Positions 34,715 to 47,700 of a stretch of 64,000 nucleotides of DNA are shown here, in pieces. The number at the start of each line of letters is the position of its first letter. The stretch's first letter is position 1. The DNA comes from Amblyomma americanum (taxonomy: Eukaryota; Arthropoda; Arachnida; Ixodida; Ixodidae): positions 142,316,121 to 142,380,120 of the forward strand of contig NC_135504.1 in NCBI RefSeq assembly GCF_052857255.1, given 5' to 3'. Under the pieces are notes generated by a model. The model was not told the origin of the DNA. It worked only from the letters and a program-made list of their open reading frames with translations, and did no database searches. A program made the translations under genes and the position numbers.

Positions 34715-37700
34715 AGAAGGTCCGCGTTGGAGAAAGTCCGCGTTGGAGAAAGTCCGCGTTGAAGAAACTCCGCGTTGAAGAAAGTCCGAGTTGGAGAAAG
34801 TCCGCGCTGGAGAAACTCTGCGTTGTATAAACTCCGCGCTGGAGAAACTCCGCAATGGAGAAACTCCGCGACGGACAAACTCCGCGATGGAGAAACTCCG
34901 CGTTGGAGAAAAGTCCGCTCTGGAGAAACTCTACGCTGAAGAAACTCCGCGCTGGAGCAACTCCGCATTGGAAAAACTCCGCGCTGGAGAAACTCCGTGC
35001 TGCATAAAATCTGCGCTGGAGAAACTCCGGGCTGGAGAACTCCGCGCTGGAGAAACTCCGTGCTGGACAAACTCCGCGCTGGAGAAACTCCGTGTTGGAG
35101 AAACTCCGCGCTGGAGAAACTCCGCGTTGGAGAAAGTCCACGTTGGAGAAGGTCCGCGTTGGAGAAAGTCCGCGTTGGAGAAAGTCCACGTTTGAGAAAC
35201 ACCGCGTTGAAGAAAGTCCGCGTTTGAGAAAGTCCGCGCTGGAGAAACTCCGCGTTGTATAAACTCCGCGCTGGAGAAACTCCGCGATGGAAAAACTCCG
35301 CGACGGACAAACTGCGCGATGTGGAAGCTCCGCGTTGGAGAAAAGTTCGCTCTGGAGAAACTCTACGCTGGAGAAACTCCGCGCTGGAGCAACTCCGCGT
35401 TGGAGAAACTCCGCGCTGGCGAAATTCCGTGCTGCATAAAATCTGCGCTGGAGAAACTCCGGGCTGGAGAAATTCCGCGCTGGAGAAACTCCGTGCTGGA
35501 GAAACTCCGTGTTGGAGAAACTCCGCGCTGGAGAAACTTCGCGTTGGAGAAACTGCGCGTTGGAGAAACTCCGCGTTGGAGAAACTCCACGTTGGAGAAA
35601 TTCCGCGTTGGAGAAAGTCCGCGTTGGAGAGAGTCCGCGATGGAGAAACTCCGCGCTGGAGAAACTCCGCGTTTGAGAAACTCTGAACTGGAGAAACTCC
35701 GCGATGGAGACAATCCGCGCTGGAGAAACTCCGCGCTGGAGAAACTCCGTGTTGGAGAAACTCCGTGTTGGGGAAACTTCGCGTTGGAGAAACTCCGCCT
35801 TGGAGAAACTTCGCTTTGAAGGAACGGCGCGTTGGAGAAACTCCGCGTTCGAGAAACTCCGCGCTTGAAACACACCGCGCTGGAGTAACTCCGCGTTGGA
35901 TAAAGTCCGCGTAGGAGAAGGTCCGCGTTGGAGAAACTCCGCGTTGGAGAAACTCCCTGTTGTAGAAACTCCGCTTTGGAGAAACTTCGCGTTGAAGAAA
36001 CGGAGCGTTGGAGATTCTCCGCGTTGGAGAAACTCCGCACTTGAAACACACCGCGCTGGAGAAACTCCGCGTTGGAGAAAGTCCGCGTTGGAGAAGGTCC
36101 GCGTTGGAGAAAGTCCGCGTTGGAGAAAGTCCGCGTTGGAGAAAGTCCGCGATGGAGAAGGTCCGCGTTGGAGAAAGTCCGCGTTGGAGAAAGTCCGCGT
36201 TGGAGAAACTCCGCGTTGTATAACCTCCGCGCTGGAGAAACTCCGCGATGGAGAAACTCCGCGACGGAGAAACTCCGCGATGGAGAAACTCCGCGCTGGA
36301 GAAACTCCGTGTTGGAGACTCCGCGCTGGAGAAACTACGTGTAGCACAAACTCCGTGTTGGGGAAACTTCGCGTTGGAGAAACTCCGCCTTGGAGAAACT
36401 TCGCGTTGGAGAAACTGCGCGTTGGAGAAACTCCGCGTTGGAGAAACTCCACGTTGGAGAAAGTCCGCGTTGGAGAAAGTCCGCGATGGAGAAGGTCCGC
36501 GTTGGAGAAAGTCCGCGTTGGAGAAAGTCCGCGTTGGAGAAACTCCGCGTTGTATAAACTCCGCGCTGGAGAAACTCCGCGATGGAGAAACTCCGCGACG
36601 GAGAAACTCCGCAATGGAGAAACTCCGCGCTGGAGAAACTCCGTGTTGGAGAAACTCCGCGCTGGAGAAACTTCGCGTTGGAGAAACAGCGCGTTGGAGA
36701 AACTTCGCTTTGAAGAAACGGCGCGTTGGAGAAACTCCGCGTTAGAGAAACTCCGCGCTTGAAACACACCGCGCTGGAGAAACTCCGCGTTGGAGAAAGT
36801 CCGCGTCGGTGAAGGTCCGCGTTGGAGAAAGTCCGCGTTGGAGAAAATCCGTGTTGTAGAAACTCCGCCTTGGAGAAACTTCGCGTTGAAGAAACGGCGC
36901 GTTGGAGATACTCCGCGTTGGAGAAACTCCGCGCTTGAAACACACCGCGCTGGAGAAACTCCGCGTTGGAGAAAGTCCGCGTTGGAGAAGGTCCGTGTTG
37001 GAGAAAGTCCGCGTTGGAGAAAGTCCGCGTTGGAGAAACTCCTAGTTGAAGAAAGTCCGCGTTGGAGAAAGTCCGCGCTGGACAAACTCCGCGTTGTATA
37101 AACTCCTCGCTGGAGAAACTCCGCGATGGAGAAACTCCGCGACGGACAAACTCCGCGATGTAGAAACTCCGCGTTGGAGAAAAGTTCGCTCTGGGGAAAG
37201 TCTACGCTGGAGAAACTCCGCGCTGGAGCAACTCCGCGTTGGAGAAACTCCGCGCTGGCGAAATTCCGTGCTGCATAAAATCTGCGCTGGAGAAACTCCG
37301 GGCTGGAGAAACTCCGCGCTGGAGAAACTCCGTGCTGGACAAACTCCGCGCTGGAGAAACTCTGTGTTGGAGAAACTCCGCGCTGGAGAAACTTCGCGTT
37401 GGAGAAACTCCGCGTTGGAGAAACTCCACGTTGGAGAAAGTCCGCTTTGGAGAAAGTCCGCGATGAAGAAGGTCCGCGTTGGAGAAAGTCCGCGTTGGAG
37501 AAAGTCCGCGTTGGAGAAACTCCGCGTTGTATAAACTCCGCGCTGGAGAAACTCCGCGATGGAGAAACTCCGCGACGGACAAACTCCGCGATGGAGAAAC
37601 TCCGCGCTGGAGAAACTCCGTGTTGGAGAAACTCTGCGCTGGAGAAACTTCGCGTTGGAGAAACTGCGCGTTGGAGAAACTTCGCTTTGAAGAAACGGCG

Positions 37701-37855
37701 CGTTGGAGAAACTCCGCGTTAGAGAAACTCCGCGCTTGAAACACACCGCGCTGAAGAAACTCCGTGTTGGAGAAAGTCCGCGTCGGAGAAGGTCCGCGTT
37801 GGAGAAAGTCCGCGTTGGAGAAAATCCGTGTTGTAGAAACTCCGCCTTGGAGAAA
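34715..37855. repeat. B block 2 (3.1 kb)
   Basis: Second copy of the B order: GGCGAAATTCC near 35418 and 37257, CTCCCTGTTGTAG near 35949, the 14-bp unit near 36311 and CTCCTAGTTGAAG near 37040. Private changes include AAACTACGTGTAGCACAAAC near 36330 (AAACTCCGTGTAGCAGAAAC in B1), GAAACAGCGCG near 36684, GTCGGTGAAGG near 36805 and GATGAAGAAGG near 37462. It ends at the CGCCTTGGAGAAACTCCGCG junction. Confidence 0.8.
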
Positions 37856-39142
37856 CTCCGCGACGGACAAACTCCGCGATGGAGAAACTCCGCGATGGAG
37901 AAACTCCGCGACGGACAAACTCCGCGATGGAGAAACTCCGCGCCGGAGAAACTCCGTGTTGGAGAAACTTCGTGTTGGGGAAACTTCGCGTTGGAGAAAC
38001 TCCGCCTTGGAGAAACTTCGCTTTGAAGAAACGGCGCGTTGGAGAAACTCCGCGTTAGAAAAACTCCGCGCTTGAAACACACCGCGCTGGAGAAACTCCG
38101 CGTTGGAGAAAGTCCGCGATGGAGAAGGTACGCGTTGGAGAAAGTCCGCGTTGGAGAAACTCCGCGTTGTATTAACTCCGCGCTGGAGAAACTCCGCGAT
38201 GGAGAAACTCCGCGACGGACAAACTCTGCGCTGGAGAAACTCCGCGCTAGAGAAACTTCGCGTTGGAGAAACTGCGCGTTGGAGAAACTCCGCTTTGGAG
38301 AAACTCCGCGTTGGACAAAGTCCGCTTTGGAGAAAGTCCGCGTTGGTGAGAGTCCGCGATGGAGAAACTCCGCGCTGCAGAAACTACGCGTTTGAGAAAC
38401 TCCGAACTGGAGAAACTCCGCGATGGAGACAATCCGCGCTTGAGAAAATCCGCGCTGAAGAAACTCCGTGTAGGAGAAACTCCGTGTTGGAGAAACTTCG
38501 CGTTGGAGAAACGCCGCGTTGGAGAAACTCCGCGTTGGAGAAACTCCGCGCTTGAAACACACCGCGCTGGAGAAACTCCGCGTTGGAGAAAGTCCGCTTT
38601 GGAGAATGTCCGCGTTGGAGAAAGTCCGCGCTGGAGAACCTCCGCGTTGGATAAACTCCGCGCTGGAGAAACTCCGGGCTGGAGAAACTCCGCGCTGGAG
38701 AAACTCCGTGTTGGAGAAACTCCGTGTTGGAGAAACTCCGTGTTGGAGAAACTCCGTGTTGGAGAAACTTCGTGTTGGAGAAACTCCGCGTTGGAGAAAG
38801 TCCGCGTTGGAGAAAGTCCGCGCTGGAGAAACTCCGCGTTTGAGAAACTCCGAACTGGAGAAACTCCGCGCTGGAGAAACTCCGCGCTGGAGATACTCCT
38901 CCGTGGAGAAACTCCGCGCTGGAGAAACTCCGTGCTGCATAAAATCTGCGCTGGAGATACTCCGTGTTTGAGAAACTCCGCGCTGGAGAAACTCCGCGCT
39001 GGAGAAACTCCGCGTTGGAGAAAGTCCACGTTGGAGAAGGTCCGCGTTGGAGAAAGTCCGCGTTGGAGAAAGTCCGCGTTTGAGAAAGTCCGCGCTGGAG
39101 AAACTCTGCGTTGTATAAACTCCGCGCTGGAGAAACTCCGCG
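37856..39142. repeat. A-type segment after B block 2, with a deletion
   Basis: It follows 31881-33283 but lacks about 95 bp near 38950. There the unit after GCATAAAATCTG goes straight to CTGGAGATACTCCGTGTTTG and skips the GGGCTGG and 15-bp GGAGAACTCC units. One unit (CGAGTTGGAGAAACTC) is also missing near 38240. The copy at 41088-42088 retains both, so these losses happened here. Confidence 0.76.
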
Positions 39143-42100
39143 GTGGAGAAACTCCTCGACGGACAAACTCCGCGATGGAGAAATTCCGCGTTGGAGGAAA
39201 GTCCGCGTTGGAGAAAAATCCGCGTTAGAGAAAAGTCCGCTCTGGAGAAACTCTATGCTGGAGAAACTCCGCGCTGGAGCAACTCCGCGTTGGAGAAACT
39301 CTGCGCTGGAGAAACTCCGAGGTGGAGAAACTCCGCGCTAGAGAAACTTCGCGTTGGAGAAACTGCGCGTTGGAGAAACTCCGCTTTGGAGAAACTCCGC
39401 GTCGGACAAAGTCCGCGTTGGAGAAAGTCCGCGTTGGTGAGAGTCCGCGATGGAGAAACTCCGCACTGGAGAAACTACGCGTTTGAGAAACTCCGAACTG
39501 GAGAAACTCCGCGATGGAGACAATCCGCGCTGGAGAAACTCCGCGCTGAAGAAACTCCGTGTAGGAGAAACTCCGTGTTGGAGAAACTTCGCGTTGGAGA
39601 AACGGCGCGTTGGAGAAACTCCGCGTTGGAGAAACTCCGCGCTTGAAACACACCGCGCTGGAGAAACTCCGCGTTGGAGAAAGTCCGCTTTGGAGAATGT
39701 CCGCGTTGGAGAAAGTCCACGCTGGAGAACCTCCGCGTTGGATAAACTCCGTGCTGGAGAAACTCCGGGCTGGAGAAACTCCGCGCTGGAGAAACTCCGT
39801 GTTGGAGAAACTCCGTGTTGGAGAAACTCCGTGTTGGAGAAACTCCGTGTTGGAGAAACTTCGTGTTGGAGAAACTCCGCGTTGGAGAAAGTCCGCGTTG
39901 GAGAAAGTCCGCGCTGGAGAAACTCCGCGCTGGAGAAACTCCGCGTTTGAGAAACTCCGAACTGGAGAAACTCCGCGCTGGAGAAACTCCGCGTTTGAGA
40001 CACTCCGAACTGGAGAAACTCCGCGCTGGAGATACTCCTTGGTGGAGAAACTCCGCGCTGGAGAAACTCCGTGCTGCATAAAATCTGCGCTGGAGAAACT
40101 CCGGACTGGAGAAACTCCGCGCAGGAGAAACTCCGTGCTGGACAAACTCCGCGCTGGAGAAACTCCGTGTTGGAGAAACTCCGCGCTGGAGAAAAATCGC
40201 GTTGGAGAAACTGCGCGTTGGAGAAACTGCGCGTTGGAGAAACTCCGCTTTGGAGAAAGTCCGAGTTGGAGAAAGTCCGCGCTTGAGAAACTCTGCGTTG
40301 TATAAACTCCGCGCTGGAGAAACTCCGCGATGGAGAAACTCCGCGACGGACAAACTCCGCGATGGAGAAACTCCGCGCCGGAGAAACTCCGTGTTGGAGA
40401 AACTTCGTGTTGGGGAAACTTCGCGTTGCAGAAACTCCGCCTTGGAGAAACTTCGCTTTGAAGAAACGGCGCGTTGGAGAAACTCCGCGTTAGAGAAACT
40501 CCGCGCTTGAAACACACCGCGCTGGAGAAACTCCGCGTTGGAGAAAGTCCGCGATGGAGAAGGTACGCGTTGGAGAAAGTCCGCGTTGGAGAAACTCCGC
40601 GTTGTATTAACTCCGCGCTGGAGAAACTCCGCGATGGAGAAACTCCGCGACGGACAAACTCCGCGATGGAGAAACTCCGCGTTGTATTAACTCCGCGCTG
40701 GAGAAACTCCGCGATGGAGAAACTCCGCGACGGACAAACTCCGCGATGGAGAAACTCCGCGCTGGAGAAACTCCGTGTTGGAGAAACTTCGTGTTGGGGA
40801 AACTTCGCGTTGGAGAAACTCCGCCTTGGAGAAACTTCGCTTTGAAGAAACGGCGCGTTGGAGAAACTCCGCGTTAGAGAAACTCCGCGCTTGAAACACA
40901 CCGCGCTGGAGAAACTCCGCGTTGGAGAAAGTCCGCGATGGAGAAGGTACGCGTTGGAGAAAGTCCGCGTTGGAGAAACTCCGCGTTGTATTAACTCCGC
41001 GCTGGAGAAACTCCGCGATGGAGAAACTCCGCGCTTGAGAAACTCCGTGTTGGAGACACTCCGCGCTGGAGAAACTCCGCGATGGAGAAACTCCGCGACG
41101 GACAAACTCTGCGCTGGAGAAACTCCGAGTTGGAGAAACTCCGCGCTAGAGAAACTTCGCGTTGGAGAAACTGCGCGTTGGAGAAACTCCGCTTTGGAGA
41201 AACTCCGCGTTGGACAAAGTCCGCTTTGGAGAAAGTCCGCGTTGGTGAGAGTCCGCGATGGAGAAACTCCGCGCTGCAGAAACTACGCGTTTGAGAAACT
41301 CCGAACTGGAGAAACTCCGCGATGGAGACAATCCGCGCTTGAGAAAATCCGCGCTGAAGAAACTCCGTGTAGGAGAAACTCCGTGTTGGAGAAACTTCGC
41401 GTTGGAGAAACGCCGCGTTGGAGAAACTCCGCGTTGGAGAAACTCCGCGCTTGAAACACACCGCGCTGGAGAAACTCCGCGTTGGAGAAAGTCCGCTTTG
41501 GAGAATGTCCGCGTTGGAGAAAGTCCGCGCTGGAGAACCTCCGCGTTGGATAAACTCCGCGCTGGAGAAACTCCGGGCTGGAGAAACTCCGCGCTGGAGA
41601 AACTCCGTGTTGGAGAAACTCCGTGTTGGAGAAACTCCGTGTTGGAGAAACTCCGTGTTGGAGAAACTTCGTGTTGGAGAAACTCCGCGTTGGAGAAAGT
41701 CCGCGTTGGAGAAAGTCCGCGCTGGAGAAACTCCGCGTTTGAGAAACTCCGAACTGGAGAAACTCCGCGCTGGAGAAACTCCGCGCTGGAGATACTCCTC
41801 CGTGGAGAAACTCCGCGCTGGAGAAACTCCGTGCTGCATAAAATCTGCGCTGGAGAAACTCCGGGCTGGAGAACTCCGCGCTGGAGAAACTCCGTGCTGG
41901 ACAAACTCCGCGCTGGAGATACTCCGTGTTTGAGAAACTCCGCGCTGGAGAAACTCCGCGTTGGAGAAAGTCCACGTTGGAGAAGGTCCGCGTTGGAGAA
42001 AGTCCGCGTTGGAGAAAGTCCGCGTTTGAGAAAGTCCGCGCTGGAGAAACTCTGCGTTGTATAAACTCCGCGCTGGAGAAACTCCGCGGTGGAGAAACTC

Positions 42101-43966
42101 CTCGACGGACAAACTCCGCGATGGAGAAATTCCGCGTTGGAGGAAAGTCCGCGTTGGAGAAAAATCCGCGTTAGAGAAAAGTCCGCTCTGGAGAAACTCT
42201 ATGCTGGAGAAACTCCGCGCTGGAGCAACTCCGCGTTGGAGAAACTCTGCGCTGGAGAAACTCCGAGGTGGAGAAACTCCGCGCTAGAGAAACTTCGCGT
42301 TGGAGAAACTGCGCGTTGGAGAAACTCCGCTTTGGAGAAACTCCGCGTCGGACAAAGTCCGCGTTGGAGAAAGTCCGCGTTGGTGAGAGTCCGCGATGGA
42401 GAAACTCCGCACTGGAGAAACTACGCGTTTGAGAAACTCCGAACTGGAGAAACTCCGCGATGGAGACAATCCGCGCTGGAGAAACTCCGCGCTGAAGAAA
42501 CTCCGTGTAGGAGAAACTCCGTGTTGGAGAAACTTCGCGTTGGAGAAACGGCGCGTTGGAGAAACTCCGCGTTGGAGAAACTCCGCGCTTGAAACACACC
42601 GCGCTGGAGAAACTCCGCGTTGGAGAAAGTCCGCTTTGGAGAATGTCCGCGTTGGAGAAAGTCCACGCTGGAGAACCTCCGCGTTGGATAAACTCCGTGC
42701 TGGAGAAACTCCGGGCTGGAGAAACTCCGCGCTGGAGAAACTCCGTGTTGGAGAAACTCCGTGTTGGAGAAACTCCGTGTTGGAGAAACTCCGTGTTGGA
42801 GAAACTTCGTGTTGGAGAAACTCCGCGTTGGAGAAAGTCCGCGTTGGAGAAAGTCCGCGCTGGAGAAACTCCGCGCTGGAGAAACTCCGCGTTTGAGAAA
42901 CTCCGAACTGGAGAAACTCCGCGCTGGAGAAACTCCGCGTTTGAGACACTCCGAACTGGAGAAACTCCGCGCTGGAGATACTCCTTGGTGGAGAAACTCC
43001 GCGCTGGAGAAACTCCGTGCTGCATAAAATCTGCGCTGGAGAAACTCCGGACTGGAGAAACTCCGCGCAGGAGAAACTCCGTGCTGGACAAACTCCGCGC
43101 TGGAGAAACTCCGTGTTGGAGAAACTCCGCGCTGGAGAAAAATCGCGTTGGAGAAACTGCGCGTTGGAGAAACTGCGCGTTGGAGAAACTCCGCTTTGGA
43201 GAAAGTCCGAGTTGGAGAAAGTCCGCGCTTGAGAAACTCTGCGTTGTATAAACTCCGCGCTGGAGAAACTCCGCGATGGAGAAACTCCGCGACGGACAAA
43301 CTCCGCGATGGAGAAACTCCGCGCCGGAGAAACTCCGTGTTGGAGAAACTTCGTGTTGGGGAAACTTCGCGTTGGAGAAACTCCGCCTTGGAGAAACTTC
43401 GCTTTGAAGAAACGGCGCGTTGGAGAAACTCCGCGTTAGAGAAACTCCGCGCTTGAAACACACCGCGCTGGAGAAACTCCGCGTTGGAGAAAGTCCGCGA
43501 TGGAGAAGGTACGCGTTGGAGAAAGTCCGCGTTGGAGAAACTCCGCGTTGTATTAACTCCGCGCTGGAGAAACTCCGCGATGGAGAAACTCCGCGACGGA
43601 CAAACTCCGCGATGGAGAAACTCCGCGTTGTATTAACTCCGCGCTGGAGAAACTCCGCGATGGAGAAACTCCGCGACGGACAAACTCCGCGATGGAGAAA
43701 CTCCGCGCTGGAGAAACTCCGTGTTGGAGAAACTTCGTGTTGGGGAAACTTCGCGTTGGAGAAACTCCGCCTTGGAGAAACTTCGCTTTGAAGAAACGGC
43801 GCGTTGGAGAAACTCCGCGTTAGAGAAACTCCGCGCTTGAAACACACCGCGCTGGAGAAACTCCGCGTTGGAGAAAGTCCGCGATGGAGAAGGTACGCGT
43901 TGGAGAAAGTCCGCGTTGGAGAAACTCCGCGTTGTATTAACTCCGCGCTGGAGAAACTCCGCGATG
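38205..43966. repeat. 2.9-kb tandem duplication D7
   Basis: Copy 1 is about 38205-41087 and copy 2 about 41088-43966. Matching landmarks are 2,899 bp apart at first (38359/41258) and 2,946 bp apart later (39143/42089, 40071/43017, 40858/43804). The difference reflects the deletions in copy 1. Both share CGTCGGACAAAG (39400 and 42346), absent from other A modules, which marks their recent common origin. The junction near 41020-41088 contains GGAGACACTCCGCGC followed by CGATGG and CGACGGAC units. Confidence 0.84.
39143..42088. repeat. A module 14 (2,946 bp)
   Basis: It starts with the A hallmark and runs through the GTGTTGG run (four units near 39800), the GCATAAAATCTG unit near 40077 and a GTTGTATTAAC pair near 40607. 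It then rejoins the tail order of module 6 from about 41090. A private G-to-C (GTTGCAGAAAC near 40426) lies in its middle. Confidence 0.78.
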
Positions 43967-44735
43967 GAGAAACTCCGCGACGGACAAACTCCGCGATGGA
44001 GAAACTCCGCGCTTGAGAAACTCCGTGTTGGAGACACTCCGCGCTGGAGAAACTTCGCGTTGGAGAAACTGCGCGTTGGAGAAACTTCGCTTTGAAGAAA
44101 CGGCGCGTTGGAGAAACTCCGCGTTAGAGAAACTCCGCGCTTGAAACACACCGCGCTGGAGAAACTCCGCGTTGGAGAAAGTCCGCGTCGGAGAAGGTCC
44201 GCGTTGGAGAAAGTCCGCGTTGGAGAAAATCCGTGTTGTAGAAACTCCGCCTTGGAGAAACTTCGCGTTGAAGAAACGGCGCGTTGGAGATACTCCGTGT
44301 TGGAGAAACTACGCGCTTGAAACACACCGCGCTGGAGAAACTCCGCGTTGGAGAAAGTCCGCGTTGGAGAAGGTCCGCGTTGGATAAAGTCCGCGTTGGA
44401 GAAAGTCCGCGTTGGAGAAACTCCGCGTTGAAGAAAGTCCGAGTTGGAGAAAGTCCGCGCTGGAGAAACTCTGCGTTGTATAAACTCCGCGCTGGAGAAA
44501 CTCCGCAATGGAGAAACTCCGCGACGGACAAACTCCGCGATGGAGAAACTCCGCGTAGGAGAAAAGTCCGCTCTGGAGAAACTCTACGCTGAAGAAACTC
44601 CGCGCTGGAGCAACTCCGCATTGGAAAAACTCCGCGCTGGAGAAACTCTGTGCTGCATAAAATCTGCGCTGGAGAATCTCCGGGCTGGAGAACTCCGCGC
44701 TGGAGAAACTCCGTGCTGGACAAACTCCGCGCTGG
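42089..44735. repeat. A module 15, left part
   Basis: Up to about 43966 it repeats module 14 at a shift of 2,946 bp. From about 43633 to 44700 the order follows module 3 at 8821-9890 (shift -34,812), including the GTAGGAGAAAAG unit near 44550 and the 15-bp unit near 44688. It joins a different source at about 44736, where a GGAGAACCTCC unit follows CTGGACAAAC directly. Confidence 0.76.
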
Positions 44736-47700
44736 AGAACCTCCGCGTTGGATAAACTCCGCGCTGGAGAAACTCCGGGCTGGAGAAACTCCGCGCTGGA
44801 GAAACTCCGTGTTGGAGAAACTCCGTGTTGGAGAAACTCCGTGTTGGAGAAACTCCGTGTTGGAGAAACTTCGTGTTGGAGAAACTCCGCGTTGGAGAAA
44901 GTCCGCGTTGGAGAAAGTCCGCGCTGGAGAAACTCCGCGTTTGAGAAACTCCGAACTGGAGAAACTCCGCGCTGGAGAAACTCCGCGTTTGAGACACTCC
45001 GAACTGGAGAAACTCCGCGCTGGAGATACTCCTCGGTGGAGAAACACCGCGCTGGAGAAACTCCGTGCTGCATAAAATCTGCGCTGGAGAAACTCCGGAC
45101 TGGAGAAACTCCGCGCAGGAGAAACTCCGTGCTGGACAAACTCCGCGCTGGAGAAACTCCGTGTTGGAGAAACTCCGCGCTGGAGAAAAATCGCGTTGGA
45201 GAAACTGCGCGTTGGAGAAACTGCGCGTTGGAGAAACTCCGCTTTGGAGAAAGTCCGAGTTGGAGAAAGTCCGCGCTTGAGAAACTCTGCGTTGTATAAA
45301 CTCCGCGCTGGAGAAACTCCGCGATGGAGAAACTCCGCGACGGACAAACTCCGCGATGGAGAAACTCCGCGTTGGAGAAAAGTCCGCTCTGGAGAAACTC
45401 TACGCTGAAGAATCTCCGCGCTGGAGCAACTCCGCGTTGGAGAAACTCCGCGCTGGAGAAACTCCGTGCTGCATAAAATCTGCGCTGGAGAAACTCCGGG
45501 CTGGAGAACTCCGCGCTGGAGAAACTCCGTGCTGGACAAACTCCGCGCTGGAGATACTCCGTGTTTGAGAAACTCCGCGCTGGAGAAACTCCGCGTTGGA
45601 GAAAGTCCACGTTGGAGAAGGTCCGCGTTGGAGAAAGTCCGCGTTGGAGAAAGTCCGCGTTTGAGAAACACCGCGTTGAAGAAAGTCCGCGTTTGAGAAA
45701 GTCCGCGCTGGAGAAACTCTGCGTTGTATAAACTCCGCGCTGGAGAAACTCCGCGTTGGACAAAGTCCGCGTTGGAGAAAGTCCGCGTTGGTGAGAGTCC
45801 GCGATGGAGAAACTCCGCACTGGAGAAACTACGCGTTTGAGAAACTCCGAACTGGAGAAACTCCGCGATGGAGACAATCCGCGCTGGAGAAACTCCGCGC
45901 TGAAGAAACTCCGTGTAGGAGAAACTCCGTGTTGGAGAAACTTCGCGTTGGAGAAACGGCGCGTTGGAGAAACTCCGCGTTGGAGAAACTCCGCGCTTGA
46001 AACACACCGCGCTGGAGAAACTCCGCGTTGGAGAAAGTCCGCTTTGGAGAATGTCCGCGTTGGAGAAAGTCCGCGCTGGAGAACCTCCGCGCTGGAGAAA
46101 CTCCGTGTTGGAGAAACTCCGTGTTGGAGAAACTCCGTGTTGGAGAAACTCCGTGTTGGAGAAACTTCGTGTTGGAGAAACTCCGCGTTGGAGAAAGTCC
46201 GCGTTGGAGAAAGTCCGCGCTGGAGAAACTCCGCGCTGGAGAAACTCCGCGTTTGAGAAACTCCGAACTGGAGAAACTCCGCGCTGGAGAAACTCCGCGT
46301 TTGAGACACTCCGAACTGGAGAAACTCCGCGCTGGAGATACTCCTTGGTGGAGAAACTCCGCGCTGGAGAAACTCCGTGCTGCATAAAATCTGCGCTGGA
46401 GAAACTCCGGACTGGAGAAACTCCGCGCAGGAGAAACTCCGTGCTGGACAAACTCCGCGCTGGAGAAACTCCGTGTTGGAGAAACTCCGCGCTGGAGAAA
46501 AATCGCGTTGGAGAAACTGCGCGTTGGAGAAACTGCGCGTTGGAGAAACTCCGCTTTGGAGAAAGTCCGAGTTGGAGAAAGTCCGCGCTTGAGAAACTCT
46601 GCGTTGTATAAACTCCGCGCTGGAGAAACTCCGCGATGGAGAAACTCCGCGACGGACAAACTCCGCGATGGAGAAACTCCGCGCCGGAGAAACTCCGTGT
46701 TGGAGAAACTTCGTGTTGGGGAAACTTCGCGTTGGAGAAACTCCGCCTTGGAGAAACTTCGCTTTGAAGAAACGGCGCGTTGGAGAAACTCCGCGTTAGA
46801 GAAACTCCGCGCTTGAAACACACCGCGCTGGAGAAACTCCGCGTTGGAGAAAGTCCGCGATGGAGAAGGTACGCGTTGGAGAAAGTCCGCGTTGGAGAAA
46901 CTCCGCGTTGTATTAACTCCGCGCTGGAGAAACTCCGCGATGGAGAAACTCCGCGACGGACAAACTCTGCGCTGGAGAAACTCCGAGTTGGAGAAACTCC
47001 GCGCTAGAGAAACTTCGCGTTGGAGAAACTGCGCGTTGGAGAAACTCCGCTTTGGAGAAACTCCGCGTTGGACAAAGTCCGCTTTGGAGAAAGTCCGCGT
47101 TGGTGAGAGTCCGCGATGGAGAAACTCCGCGCTGCAGAAACTACGCGTTTGAGAAACTCCGAACTGGAGAAACTCCGCGATGGAGACAATCCGCGCTTGA
47201 GAAAATCCGCGCTGAAGAAACTCCGTGTAGGAGAAACTCCGTGTTGGAGAAACTTCGCGTTGGAGAAACGCCGCGTTGGAGAAACTCCGCGTTGGAGAAA
47301 CTCCGCGCTTGAAACACACCGCGCTGGAGAAACTCCGCGTTGGAGAAAGTCCGCTTTGGAGAATGTCCGCGTTGGAGAAAGTCCGCGCTGGAGAACCTCC
47401 GCGTTGGATAAACTCCGCGCTGGAGAAACTCCGGGCTGGAGAAACTCCGCGCTGGAGAAACTCCGTGTTGGAGAAACTCCGTGTTGGAGAAACTCCGTGT
47501 TGGAGAAACTCCGTGTTGGAGAAACTTCGTGTTGGAGAAACTCCGCGTTGGAGAAAGTCTGCGTTGGAGAAAGTCCGCGCTGGAGAAACTCCGCGCTGGA
47601 GAAACTCCGCGTTTGAGAAACTCCGAACTGGAGAAACTCCGCGCTGGAGAAACTCCTCCGTGGAGAAACTCCGCGGTGGAGAAACTCCGTGCTGCATAAA

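Larger units (their letters stand above)
28761..40668. repeat. 5.95-kb tandem duplication D6 (B plus A, twice)
   Basis: Copy 1 is about 28761-34714 and copy 2 about 34715-40668. Shifts between matching landmarks are 5,954 (28837/34791), 5,970 (31076/37046), 5,954 (32405/38359), 5,859 (33284/39143) and 5,875 (34327/40202). The internal junction near 34715 is where A-type GGTACGCGTTGG units are followed abruptly by B-type GGTCCGCGTTGG and GTTGAAGAAAC units. Copy 2 lost about 95 bp near 38950. Small private changes such as GTAGGAGAAGG (35911) against GTCGGAGAAGG (29957) separate the copies. Confidence 0.85.
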
